Below are positions 51,301 to 60,076 of a stretch of 64,000 bases of DNA, one piece after another (positions within the stretch are counted from its first letter, which is position 1; the number at the start of each line of letters is the position of its first letter). The notes below the pieces were generated by a model that had not been told where the DNA came from, made no database searches, and worked only from the letters and a program-made list of their open reading frames with translations. The stretch covers positions 248,001-312,000 of the forward strand of contig UQUT01000001.1 in NCBI GenBank assembly GCA_900544285.1, written 5' to 3'. Source of the stretch: an uncultured Eubacterium sp. (GTDB taxonomy: Bacteria; Bacillota; Clostridia; Oscillospirales; CAG-272). A program made the position numbers and the translations under genes.

Positions 51301-52959
51301 ATGAAAAAAGTCAAGGATTTTATATTATCTCATAGCGACATGTGCCTCTTTTTATGCGTTGCGATTATGGTCTTTCTGCGGTTCGTTTTCTGCGGATTTT
51401 CATATGCATATCAGGGCGATGATTATATACAGTATCACAACTACGCCACATCGGATGACTATCTGCGTCTCATACGTGAACAGGGACTTTTTTCGTCCCG
51501 CCCGCTTGCGATCATACTTGACCTCTTCGTTTTCTCCCCGCTCTGGAACCATATGATAATTGCGGTTTTGCTGATAAGCGTTCTCTATGCGGCGTCGGCT
51601 GTGCTGTTTTATAATGTTTTCAGGCGTTACTTCGGCACAGGCGTGTTTTTCGTCATTTTCTATTCCCTCCTCCCGCTCTGTTTTGAGGGGACATACTGGA
51701 TCTCCGCTTCGTCGCGAATAGTCTGCGGATTGTTTTTCGCCGCCGTCTCGCTTTACTTTTTTGTTGACTTTGCAGAACGGAAAAAGCCGATCAGTGCTGT
51801 AATTTTTGCCGTTTTTCAGTTGCTCGCTTTTTCTGTATACGAGCAAATATTTATTGTTTCTTTCCTTGCGACTGTCATCTTCGCCGCAATATTTGCCGTC
51901 CGCAAAAATAAGTGCGCGTATATCGCATTGATTTCCCTTTCAAACGCCGCAATATATTTCATATTCACTTCCGTTTTCGGTGCTGACGGACTGCTTTCAA
52001 AACGCATCGACATTGTCTCCCCGTTTACAAAATACTTCTGGGCAACCCAGCTCGAATATGCGTCAAGGCAGATCGGCGCGGCGTTCGTCAAAGGCGGCTT
52101 TCTGACGCTCGTCAAGGGATTTTGGCGCGGAGTCGGGCTGATATTCTCCGAGCATAATTATCTTTACCTCGCAGTGGCGATAGCGCTCTGCGCGGCGTTT
52201 GTTCTCCTTATGAAAAAGACGGCAAAATGCGAGGAGTTTCCAAAGATGAACCCGTGGGTAACTGTCGTCGTGGCACTTGCCCTTGCAATCGCGCCTGCCG
52301 CAATATTCATTTTCATCGGAAACACCTGGTTTTCTCTACGCGGTACCGTTCCGAGTATGGTCGGAGCTGCGCTCCTCTTCGACGTAATCCTGCGCGCAAT
52401 TCTGAAAAGCAAGCACACCACATATATTTCCGTCTCTGCCGCATTTGCGCTGATATTCATCATCGCCGGTGCGTCCGAAACATATGACTATCAAAAGAGC
52501 TATAAAGCAGATACCGTCTGCATAAACGCCCTTGGGGACGTTGTAAAAACAGGCGGCAACCGCCGCATAGGCATTATCAATATGAACGCAACTCACCTCT
52601 CCGAGCAAAACTATTTTTATCACGAACATATCACCGGCGTAACGGAAAGCGAATGGGCGTTGCGCGGCGCACTCATTGCCGCTTACGGAGAAGTTCCCCC
52701 TTCAATTGTGCCGCTTGACGCGGTCAAATTTCCCTTTTATCACGGCTGGAATGAAAGCGCAAAGCGCATTGACGGCTTTGACGCCCTATATTTCTGGGAC
52801 GACGAAACCGCCGCTCTCCGCAGGCTCGTTGCAGTAAAGACAAGCGAGGAAGGCGAAAACTTCGTCTATGAGCTTTATTATTTTGACACCGGCGCCCTCT
52901 GCGCCACCGTCACCCACGAAAACGGCTACGGATATATCGAGCTTGCGGAGAACGGATGA
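51301..52959 (+). CDS. Polytopic membrane protein, possible glycosyltransferase of the GT39/GT83 type
   Basis: 552 residues with about ten transmembrane helices and a C-terminal extracytoplasmic part (about 400-552). The first loop holds YQGDDYIQYHNYA, an Asp-Asp placed like the acidic active-site pair of lipid-linked-sugar glycosyltransferases (GT-C fold), and RPLAIILD follows as in related Clostridial proteins. That suggests transfer of a sugar from a polyprenyl carrier to a cell-surface glycan, but no family motif is decisive. Weak ribosome site (CGGAG). Single gene with its own promoter. Confidence 0.75.
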   Translation: MKKVKDFILSHSDMCLFLCVAIMVFLRFVFCGFSYAYQGDDYIQYHNYATSDDYLRLIREQGLFSSRPLAIILDLFVFSPLWNHMIIAVLLISVLYAASAVLFYNVFRRYFGTGVFFVIFYSLLPLCFEGTYWISASSRIVCGLFFAAVSLYFFVDFAERKKPISAVIFAVFQLLAFSVYEQIFIVSFLATVIFAAIFAVRKNKCAYIALISLSNAAIYFIFTSVFGADGLLSKRIDIVSPFTKYFWATQLEYASRQIGAAFVKGGFLTLVKGFWRGVGLIFSEHNYLYLAVAIALCAAFVLLMKKTAKCEEFPKMNPWVTVVVALALAIAPAAIFIFIGNTWFSLRGTVPSMVGAALLFDVILRAILKSKHTTYISVSAAFALIFIIAGASETYDYQKSYKADTVCINALGDVVKTGGNRRIGIINMNATHLSEQNYFYHEHITGVTESEWALRGALIAAYGEVPPSIVPLDAVKFPFYHGWNESAKRIDGFDALYFWDDETAALRRLVAVKTSEEGENFVYELYYFDTGALCATVTHENGYGYIELAENG

Positions 52960-53027
52960 AAACAATATTATAGCAAAACAAAAGCTCCGCGCAACTGGTG
53001 TTTTTCTGCAACTTGCATTTCGAAAAA

Positions 53028-54458
53028 TCAGCTTCCCAAAGAAGCCATTTTAGCAACAGACGCCCGCATTTGGGGAACATATGTTCCTGCAAATTGGCCT
53101 ACGCCAACACCAGGAATGGCAAGCTGTATTTTCAATGCATTTATGTACAGATTGAGAGTTGACAACTGTTCGCTATATCTGCCTCTCTTTGCAAGGGGAA
53201 TAGCGTTAATCTTCTTATCGAGAATTCCTTTCACAGAGAGAACTTCATCGAAAGTTGTCGCATTTGCATCTGATCCGAATTCGCTAATCTTTTTATCCAA
53301 TATTTCAAGAATTTCAAGCATTTCTTTATCCGAGCAGTCACCATCTGGTTGCCCAACAGCCTGTTCTTCTGAATCGAAATCCTTGACTTCTTTCTCCATT
53401 TTTTGAGTATACTGCTTAAACGTATAAGCAACGCCTTCGGTGTATTCCCTTTTCCGTTGCTCTTCCTTCTCCCAAAGCGTACCCTTGAAAGCATCTATGC
53501 CGACCTTTATGTTTTCCGGCGAATCAACATCAAGGCTTGTGCAACCGGAAAAAGCCTCATCGGATATAATCCGCAAGGTCGACGGGAAATTTATCTTTTC
53601 AAGGCTTTCGCAATCCGCAAAGGCTCTTTTTCCTATCTTTATAAGCCCCTCCGGCAGAGTAACCTCTATAACATCGCTTCCTTCAAACGCTCCCTCGCCG
53701 ATATCCTCTACCCCTTCGGGAACGAATACCGTCATTTCCGATTTGTCCTTGAGCGCAACCACGGCATAGCTGCCGTTCTGCCGCTTTTTGATATCAAAGG
53801 TTTCGGACTCCGGCGCCGCGCCGCGCTCCGGCGCTTCGCTCTCAACAGAGTCAACAACCGAAAAACGATCTCTGAATTGTTCAATCACGGCGCTCATATG
53901 TTTATTATCCGAAGGATCTTTACTCCGCCCGATAAACGTGCGTTTTTCGGAAAATGTGTTTAATATTGCGGTAACTTTGTCTGGTTCGGTTTTTATAAGC
54001 CCCTTGTCTCTGCTCTCAAAAATCAAGTTCCAGACTGTTTTTCCCCCGATGTTTATGCTGAAATAGTTTCTTCCGCTCTTTCCATGGCTATCGTCCGGTG
54101 CGACCTCCTGCGCACAGCCTATCTCAAATGCCATGCTGTCCGTAAAGGAGTTTTCCGAAAGATAATATACTATTCCGCTGCAACGCGCGTCTGTGATTTT
54201 CTGCCTTACTTCCTTCTCCCAGTCAACGCCAGCCGTCAGGCCTCTGTCGTACCAATAACGGACGCCTTCGGCATAGTAATCCCACAAATCGCAATAGACC
54301 TGTTTATAATCCTTGTGCGGATAGCTGATGAATATGTAATTTGAATGCTCGCCCAATTCGGGCAGCGGTGGTTTCGGGCAATTTTTATCGTCGTCCGACT
54401 CAATAATCTCCCGTTTTTTCCCCTCAATTTCTTCTCTTGAATAAGCTTCCCGCGACAT
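53028..54458 (-). CDS. TIR-domain protein with BspA-type leucine-rich repeats
   Basis: 476 residues. TIR domain at about 40-200: YIFISYPHKDY (box 1), WYDRGLTAGVDWEKEV (69-84), IVYYLSENSFTDSMAFEIGCA, where Glu112 sits at the position of the NAD-cleaving glutamate in active TIR domains. A linker leads to BspA/LRR_5 repeats (about 245-325: FVPEGVEDIGEGAFEG, LPEGLIKIGKRAFADC, FPSTLRIISDEAFSGC), then a charged helical region (330-450) and a short Gly-rich tail. No signal peptide: cytoplasmic. Own promoter 54523-54551, ribosome site AAAGGAG. Bacterial TIR proteins often act in phage defence by NAD depletion; the LRR could be the sensor. No known partner gene is adjacent. Confidence 0.87.
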   Translation of the reverse strand: MSREAYSREEIEGKKREIIESDDDKNCPKPPLPELGEHSNYIFISYPHKDYKQVYCDLWDYYAEGVRYWYDRGLTAGVDWEKEVRQKITDARCSGIVYYLSENSFTDSMAFEIGCAQEVAPDDSHGKSGRNYFSINIGGKTVWNLIFESRDKGLIKTEPDKVTAILNTFSEKRTFIGRSKDPSDNKHMSAVIEQFRDRFSVVDSVESEAPERGAAPESETFDIKKRQNGSYAVVALKDKSEMTVFVPEGVEDIGEGAFEGSDVIEVTLPEGLIKIGKRAFADCESLEKINFPSTLRIISDEAFSGCTSLDVDSPENIKVGIDAFKGTLWEKEEQRKREYTEGVAYTFKQYTQKMEKEVKDFDSEEQAVGQPDGDCSDKEMLEILEILDKKISEFGSDANATTFDEVLSVKGILDKKINAIPLAKRGRYSEQLSTLNLYINALKIQLAIPGVGVGQFAGTYVPQMRASVAKMASLGS

Positions 54459-54522
54459 AATGTGTCTCCTTTCAAAATGTCGTATTATAAGATATCTGCT
54501 GTTTTATGCACGATTTATACAT

Positions 54523-54551
54523 ATTATAACATCAGCGCTTTATGCTGTCAA
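54523..54551 (-). promoter_or_regulatory. SigA-type promoter of the TIR-LRR gene
   Basis: Minus strand TTGACA, 17-bp spacer, TATAAT: full consensus, about 65 bases before the start codon. Confidence 0.85.
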
Positions 54552-54594
54552 TAGTCAGAGCAAATGACTTTCTGTTCATAATATGTGCATGACG

Positions 54595-54623
54595 TTGACA
54601 AATGCCGATGATTGATGTATAAT
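54595..54623 (+). promoter_or_regulatory. Consensus SigA promoter of the ABC-2 exporter operon
   Basis: TTGACA, 17-bp spacer, TATAAT; divergent from the TIR-LRR promoter. Confidence 0.88.
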
Positions 54624-54652
54624 GATTGTAATCTGATTAAGGGAGTCTATAA

Positions 54653-55555
54653 ATGGAAACAGTTTTAAGAACGGAACATCTGACCAAGGCCTTCGGAAAC
54701 AAAACCGCGGTCAACGATGTTTCAATGACAATCGAAAAAGGCGATATTTACGGCTTTATCGGCAAAAACGGTGCCGGAAAGACAACTCTCATGCGCCTTG
54801 TTCTGAACCTCATCTTTCCGACGAGCGGCACAATCGAGCTTTTCGGAGAAAGCAAGCTGACAAAATCAAACCTTTCGCGCACAGGCTCTCTCATTGAAGC
54901 ACCGACGCTTTTCGGCAATTGCTCAGCATGGGAAAACATGAAGCGCTTTGCCATTCTTTACGGCGCGACCGACGATGATATAAACGCGGCTCTCAGTGCG
55001 GTATCGCTGACAGACACCGGCAAAAAGAAGGCGAGCAAATTTTCCTTCGGTATGAAACAGCGCCTCGGTATCGCGATTGCCCTTCTCGGCAACCCCGACT
55101 TTATCGTGCTCGACGAGCCTGTAAACGGTCTTGACCCCGAGGGCATAAAAGAAATGCGCGACCTCATTCTCAGGCTCAATCGTGAAAAAGGCACAACGTT
55201 CCTTATTTCAAGTCACCTTCTCGACGAGCTTTCAAAGGTCGTTACAAAATACGGCATCATCCGTGACGGCGTTCTTGTCGAAGAAATATCGGCAGCCGAC
55301 CTTGAAAAGAAATGTGTGCATAACCTCAAAATAATCGTGGACAACGTCGACGGAGCCAAGGCACTTCTCTCTGCGGAATACGGCGATGATTGTGTCTCCG
55401 TTGACGACGGAGCCGTTGTCATATCCGGTCATAACGAAAAAAGCGCCGAAATAAACAAAAAACTCTTTGAAGGCGGATTTTCCGTCAGTGGAATCGAAAC
55501 CCTCTCCGGCGACATTGAAAGTTATTTCATAAACATGATGGGAGGTGAAGGTTGA
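54653..55555 (+). CDS. ABC transporter ATP-binding protein (BcrA/lantibiotic-immunity type)
   Basis: 300-residue ATPase of an ABC-2 exporter, like BcrA or lantibiotic-immunity F subunits. Walker A GFIGKNGAGKTTLMRL (34-49), Q-loop near LFGNCSAWENM, signature KFSFGMKQRLGIAIAL, Walker B FIVLDEPVNGLDPEG, and H-loop LISSHLLDEL, with a C-terminal accessory domain. The permease gene starts inside its stop codon and a lipoprotein follows, giving a three-gene operon. Likely substrates are antimicrobial peptides or lipids (family knowledge). Confidence 0.94.
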   Translation: METVLRTEHLTKAFGNKTAVNDVSMTIEKGDIYGFIGKNGAGKTTLMRLVLNLIFPTSGTIELFGESKLTKSNLSRTGSLIEAPTLFGNCSAWENMKRFAILYGATDDDINAALSAVSLTDTGKKKASKFSFGMKQRLGIAIALLGNPDFIVLDEPVNGLDPEGIKEMRDLILRLNREKGTTFLISSHLLDELSKVVTKYGIIRDGVLVEEISAADLEKKCVHNLKIIVDNVDGAKALLSAEYGDDCVSVDDGAVVISGHNEKSAEINKKLFEGGFSVSGIETLSGDIESYFINMMGGEG

Positions 55556-56340
55556 TGGGAAAACTCCTGAAATATGAGCTCCGCAAGCTCTTTACAAGCA
55601 AATTTCTTTACATAATCACCGCGATTTTCACCGTGGACTTGGTATTGCGTGCGGTTTCGCCGGCGAATGATAAGTCGCTTTCGTCGCTTGTAAATTCTCT
55701 GCTTTACGGATTTTTCGCTCTCTATGTGCTCTTTGTCGGCGCATGGATTGCACCAACGTTCTTCTCCCCCGATTATTCGCACGGAGGAAGTCTGCCGAAT
55801 GTTGTTTCAAGAGGATTTTCGAGAGTTGAAGTTTTCATGGCAAAATATGTTTCGCTCATCGTGCTTCATGTTTTTGCATTTGCAGTCTCGTTTCTCCTCG
55901 GCTTTATCATCGGACTTCCGCTGGCGAAGAGCGCGTCCGGCGCCGTAATGTCTGGCGTGCAGATAAACAACGCTCTGAAAATGGTCATATCGTGTTTTGC
56001 AACCCTGAGTCTTCAGGTGTTCTTCTCCGTGACCTGCAAAAAGAAGGCGGCGGTCTTCTTCTCCATACTTTCAACAAATCCTTTCCTCGCGCTGATAATA
56101 TATCTCATACCGCTGGCGTCGCCCGGCAAGTTCGTTACATGGCTTTCAAACTTCATTCAGGGCTGGTACGCACCGTTTGCTTATATGAAGGTCATAATTG
56201 CGACGGTTATCGAAGGAATCGGCGCGTCATCCGTAATAAAGATTGATTTCAGTCATCTTGTTCTTTCTTCAATTATTCTGTTTGCACTTTCCTTCGGCGG
56301 TTCGATATGGGTCGTATCACGCAAGGAAATAAGTAAATAA
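55555..56340 (+). CDS. ABC-2 type transporter permease
   Basis: 261 residues, six transmembrane helices, beginning MGKLLKYELRKLFTSKFLY, the usual ABC-2 amphipathic start. The ATG shares its first base with the ATPase stop codon (TGATG), so translation is coupled; a GGAGGTGAAGG ribosome site lies in the end of the ATPase gene. Partner of the ATPase at 54653. Confidence 0.92.
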   Translation: MGKLLKYELRKLFTSKFLYIITAIFTVDLVLRAVSPANDKSLSSLVNSLLYGFFALYVLFVGAWIAPTFFSPDYSHGGSLPNVVSRGFSRVEVFMAKYVSLIVLHVFAFAVSFLLGFIIGLPLAKSASGAVMSGVQINNALKMVISCFATLSLQVFFSVTCKKKAAVFFSILSTNPFLALIIYLIPLASPGKFVTWLSNFIQGWYAPFAYMKVIIATVIEGIGASSVIKIDFSHLVLSSIILFALSFGGSIWVVSRKEISK

Positions 56341-56353
56341 AGGGGTAAAAATA

Positions 56354-57580
56354 ATGAAAAAGTTTATTTCAGTAATCGCAATCTTTCTTGCTCTCGCAAT
56401 GACGGTGCTCTCGCTTTCGTCATGCGTAAATCTGTTCATATCGGAAGCGGCGCTTGCATCGATATCCGAACGCATTCTCGAAGGCGTAAACAAGATGTCG
56501 TCCGCAACCGCGCTTGACGCTGATATGAATGTGACAACGTCGATTTCTTATTCGCAGTTCTCATTCATATCCATAGAAATTCCCGTAAACATCAAAACGC
56601 AGTTCAATGTCACAGACAAAACCAATCCCTCGGCATATTTCGCCATGGACCTTCTTGTTGATATGTCCGCTTTGCAAATGCTGAACTCCGGTGTTAGCTC
56701 AAACATTATCAATAACCAGAATATAAACGCCGAAATATATTATTCAGACGGCACCATGTATTTTGCTTCCGATGTCATGGGTGAAACAGACAAGAGAAAA
56801 ACAGCTGTCGACATGAGCGTTTTTTCCGATTTTACATCGCTCAACATAGACGATATGCACAGCCTTGTCTTCTTCGATGAGGATATGATAAAGTCCGCTT
56901 CCCTGCATAACGGTTCGGACGGCTCTCTCACGGCAAAGGTAACCGTCGACAGCAAAAAAGCGCTCAAATCGTTTCTCATAGTTCTCATTGGAATGTACGG
57001 CGATGAATACGAAATTTCATCCGTCAGCGACGAAGAAATATTCGCAATGATAGATGAAGCCGGAATTGAAATCAACGACGGAAAAATATCGATTACCGTC
57101 GATAAGGACAACAATGTGACCAATTTCAAAATTTCCGGAGAAATTGCGGTCCCTGTGGATGAAAGCGGCGAAGCGTCCATGAAGATGCACCTCGCGCTTG
57201 ATGCTGATTTCAATCCGGTCGGCGACGATTTCAGGGTGAAAACTCCCGAAGATATCGAATCGTTTGCGGATAGCGGCTCCATCGGAAAAAATGATAACAC
57301 CGATGACGACGATTGTATCATATTTATCCCGGAAGCTGATGGAACCTATTCCGAAAAAGACGTTATTTACTCCCGCAATGGTTTGTTGATATTAAACCGC
57401 GATGGCTTTATAATCGCAGTGAAGATCGATAACCCGACAAGCGACCAATCGTCGCATAAATATACGATGTTCCCCGAGAGTAATCGAAGCTATTATCTTA
57501 ACAGTGACGGCTCGCCGAAGCAGACCCTGTATGACGCGCTTGGCATCGCGCCCGATGATTCCATCAATACAGCACCCTGA
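56354..57580 (+). CDS. Unknown lipoprotein of the ABC-2 operon
   Basis: 408-residue predicted lipoprotein with lipobox LSLSSC (Cys 23). The body (about 45-310) is a beta-rich domain with DADMNVTTSISYSQ and YFAMDLLVDMSAL, resembling LolA/LppX-like or DUF6612-type clamps that carry lipids or monitor the membrane. A second part (315-408) is acidic and ends SDGSPKQTLYDALGIAPDD. It lies 13 bases after the permease with a weak AGGGG ribosome site and is closed by a terminator, so it is likely functionally tied to the exporter. Confidence 0.8.
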   Translation: MKKFISVIAIFLALAMTVLSLSSCVNLFISEAALASISERILEGVNKMSSATALDADMNVTTSISYSQFSFISIEIPVNIKTQFNVTDKTNPSAYFAMDLLVDMSALQMLNSGVSSNIINNQNINAEIYYSDGTMYFASDVMGETDKRKTAVDMSVFSDFTSLNIDDMHSLVFFDEDMIKSASLHNGSDGSLTAKVTVDSKKALKSFLIVLIGMYGDEYEISSVSDEEIFAMIDEAGIEINDGKISITVDKDNNVTNFKISGEIAVPVDESGEASMKMHLALDADFNPVGDDFRVKTPEDIESFADSGSIGKNDNTDDDDCIIFIPEADGTYSEKDVIYSRNGLLILNRDGFIIAVKIDNPTSDQSSHKYTMFPESNRSYYLNSDGSPKQTLYDALGIAPDDSINTAP

Positions 57581-57601
57581 AAGCATCCCCTCGGATAATA
57601 C

Positions 57602-57634
57602 AAAAAATCCTTGACAACGTCAAGGATTTTTTAT
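57602..57634. terminator. Bidirectional terminator between lipoprotein and patB
   Basis: AAAATCCTTGAC, loop, GTCAAGGATTTT, with A-run and T-run flanks. Confidence 0.88.
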
Positions 57635-57645
57635 TTTTATAAATA

Positions 57646-58821
57646 TTATTTCAGCCTGCTGTCTTTATATTTTTCCGTTCCGGTTTTCAGTCTTGAAAGC
57701 CCGTCGCGCAACGTCGATATCGGGCAGGCAATATTCATACGGACAAATTTCCTTCCGGTCTCGCCGTATTCTGCGCCGTCGGAGAGATAAAGCCCCGCTT
57801 CCCTGCGCAGAAACTCCGTAAATCCGACGCTGTCATCAGTCACTGCGGAACAATCAATCCAGAGAAGATACGTCGCCTCTGCGGAGACGGGCTTCAGCTC
57901 GCTGAGATTGCTTTCAAGAAATCCGGTGACGGTCTGCCTGTTTTTATGAATGTATGCCCGCAAAGCGTCAAGCCAATTCTCGCCCTTTGTAAATGCGGCT
58001 ATCGCCGCGTCGACGGCAAAAGCGTTCGGTTCCGCAATTTCATCCGTGTTGAGCGCGCGCCACACCTTATGACGCAAAAACGGCTCTGCAACAATCACCG
58101 CCGAAGTTTGCAGTCCTGCAATGTTGAAAGCTTTCGTCGGCGCAACGCAGGTTATGCTGATATTTTTGCAGGTTTCGGAAACCGACGCAAACGGGATATA
58201 TTCTTTTCCGGGCGCGGTCAGATCGCAATGTATTTCATCGGAGATAACGGTCACATGATGCTTTTCGCACAGTCTGCCGATTTCCGCAAGCGTTTCTCTT
58301 TCCCATATCTTGCCCACGGGGTTGTGAGGGTTACAGAGTATCATCAGAGTTGTCTGCGGGTCGGAGAGCTTCTTTTCAAGGTCGATAAAGTCAATTTCAT
58401 ATTTATCCCCGTCATAGACAAGAGGACATTCCAAAACGCGACAACCGTTATTGATTATCGAATTGAAAAATATATTATATACCGGCGTGCAAATGAGAAC
58501 GTTTTCATTCGGTGTCGTCAGCTTGCGGACAATGCTTGATATCGCGGGGACAACACCCGTGCAGAAAACCAGCCAGTCCTTTTCAATTTCAAAATGATGC
58601 CGTCGACTCCACCAGCCGATATAAGCGGAATACCATTCATCCGGTATCACGGTGTAACCGAAAATTCCGTGTCCGACGCGTTTTTGCAGTGCGGCGCGGA
58701 TTTCGGGTGCCGCTTCAAAATCCATATCGGCGACCCACATCGGCAAAACGTCTTCTCCGACGTCCCATTTCAGAGAATTTGTGTTTCTTCTGTCCGTTAC
58801 CTTGTCAAAATCGTAATTCAT
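57646..58821 (-). CDS. PatB/MalY-type cysteine-S-conjugate beta-lyase
   Basis: 391-residue PLP-dependent fold-type I enzyme of the MalY/PatB group, cleaving cystathionine or other cysteine conjugates to pyruvate, ammonia and a thiol. Signature points: LPMWVADMDFEAAPEI, GIFGYTV, CNPHNPVGKIW (PLP Asn), ISDEIHCDL (Asp) and the Schiff-base lysine in VAPTKAFNIAGLQTS. Its start overlaps the DUF3737 stop by four bases (ATGA), so the two are coupled. DUF3737-patB pairs recur in Bacillota (family knowledge). Confidence 0.95.
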   Translation of the reverse strand: MNYDFDKVTDRRNTNSLKWDVGEDVLPMWVADMDFEAAPEIRAALQKRVGHGIFGYTVIPDEWYSAYIGWWSRRHHFEIEKDWLVFCTGVVPAISSIVRKLTTPNENVLICTPVYNIFFNSIINNGCRVLECPLVYDGDKYEIDFIDLEKKLSDPQTTLMILCNPHNPVGKIWERETLAEIGRLCEKHHVTVISDEIHCDLTAPGKEYIPFASVSETCKNISITCVAPTKAFNIAGLQTSAVIVAEPFLRHKVWRALNTDEIAEPNAFAVDAAIAAFTKGENWLDALRAYIHKNRQTVTGFLESNLSELKPVSAEATYLLWIDCSAVTDDSVGFTEFLRREAGLYLSDGAEYGETGRKFVRMNIACPISTLRDGLSRLKTGTEKYKDSRLK

Positions 58822-59678
58822 ACAGTCACCTTTTCCCTGAAAATTATTTTTGTCTTTTCGGGGTCAACTCTGTCCGGCATGACGGTAAGCTCGCCGATTT
58901 CGTCCGCAGTGATTGTCCCGCCGGAAGGATTGAGAACACTGTCGACCCTGCCGACTATGTCCGCGTCAACGGTTGAATATTCAAAAGCAAGAGTCGTGTT
59001 CAGCAGCTTGCAGTTTTTCATAACAAGATTATCTATATAGCACATTCCCTGAAGGCTCTCAACCGTACAGTTTATAAGCGTGAGATTTTTGGCGTTCCAG
59101 CCGAGATATTCGCCCGAGATGAACGAATCATAAACCGTCACGCTGTCGCTGTTCCAGAATGCGTCCTTTGAAAGCAGGTGCGAATTTCTTATCTCGACAT
59201 TGCGCACGCCGTCAAATGAATAATTTCCGTAAAGCGTGAGCCCGTCGATATTCATGTTTTCGCTGTTCATGGCAAAATAATCGCCCTTGGCGGTTATGTT
59301 CTTCATCGTGATGCCGTCACAGCTCCAGAGCGTTTCGGCGGCATTCGGAAACGAAACATCCGTCAAAGCGACATTGTGACACCTGCGGAAGTTCTTCGGC
59401 GCTTCAATCGCCGAATTTTCGACGGTTATGTTATCTGTGTACCAAACGCCCGCTCTCGCCATTTCAAACCACGTGCAATCCCGCACGGAAATATTTTTCG
59501 AATACCAAAGCGGATATTTCCATTTGAACATACTGCCGTAAAGCTCAATATCATGGCTTTCTTTGAGAGGCGATTCTCCGTCCGCAAATATTGTGTCGGT
59601 TATGACGAGGTCGTGCGCGCCGAAAAGCGCGCGTTCACCGACAAGTATCTCCGCATTTATTTTCTGTTTTTCTTTCAT
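58818..59678 (-). CDS. DUF3737 family protein (right-handed beta-helix)
   Basis: 286-residue protein of the DUF3737 family. It contains VGERALFGAHDLVITDTIFADGESPLKES-type sequence (the conserved GESPLKE turn), and then regular pectate-lyase-like coils such as NISVRDCTWFEMARAGVWY, NITVENSAIEA and VEIRNSHLLSKDAFW. No signal peptide and no known catalytic residues. It is the first gene of an operon with patB, behind the promoter at 59753-59781. Biochemical function is unknown. Confidence 0.9.
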   Translation of the reverse strand: MKEKQKINAEILVGERALFGAHDLVITDTIFADGESPLKESHDIELYGSMFKWKYPLWYSKNISVRDCTWFEMARAGVWYTDNITVENSAIEAPKNFRRCHNVALTDVSFPNAAETLWSCDGITMKNITAKGDYFAMNSENMNIDGLTLYGNYSFDGVRNVEIRNSHLLSKDAFWNSDSVTVYDSFISGEYLGWNAKNLTLINCTVESLQGMCYIDNLVMKNCKLLNTTLAFEYSTVDADIVGRVDSVLNPSGGTITADEIGELTVMPDRVDPEKTKIIFREKVTV

Positions 59679-59752
59679 TACCAGATGACCTTCTTTTTTA
59701 TATTTTCTTTTTATTATTTTTCAATTGCCGGAATTTTCAGCCTGAACAGTAA

Positions 59753-59781
59753 ATTGTATCAGAAAAAATACCGTTTTTCAA
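59753..59781 (-). promoter_or_regulatory. SigA-type promoter of DUF3737-patB
   Basis: Minus strand TTGAAA, 17-bp spacer, TACAAT. Confidence 0.7.
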
Positions 59782-59789
59782 GTCCGACG

Positions 59790-60060
59790 TCAAGTTTGTG
59801 AGATTTTCTTTTCGTCATTTAACCATTCGAGCTCCCCGCCGTCAGTCGATTGAGAGCGCACGATAATGCGACGAACCGTCTGTAACGCTACGGCTCAGCC
59901 TTTCCCATTACGCCTTATGATTGGAATCATCACCCGACTTTGCACTGAAATCGACAAAAGGCTCCGTCGGCACGCCGTCGGCGTCACGCAAAACCTTTCT
60001 GCAAATCCAGGCAGGCTTCCCTCCACGATTCAAAGTTCTCCGGAATATTCCCTTATACAT
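59790..60060 (-). pseudogene. Coding-like remnant in three frames, possibly a decayed gene
   Basis: Downstream of the 60077 gene three minus-strand frames each hold a stretch that reads like protein: 59998-60054 (IPENFESWREACLDLQKGFA), 59908-60060 (ATG with GGGAG ribosome site, 50 residues, including RDADGVPTEPFVDFSAKSGD), and 59790-59894 (34 residues, VRSQSTDGGELEWLNDEK). None is complete. Either two frameshifts broke one gene, or a dispersed repeat lies here, or the 50-residue ORF is real and translated after the 60077 gene. I do not recognise the family. Confidence 0.3.
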
Positions 60061-60076
60061 TGCTTTTTCTCCCGGG

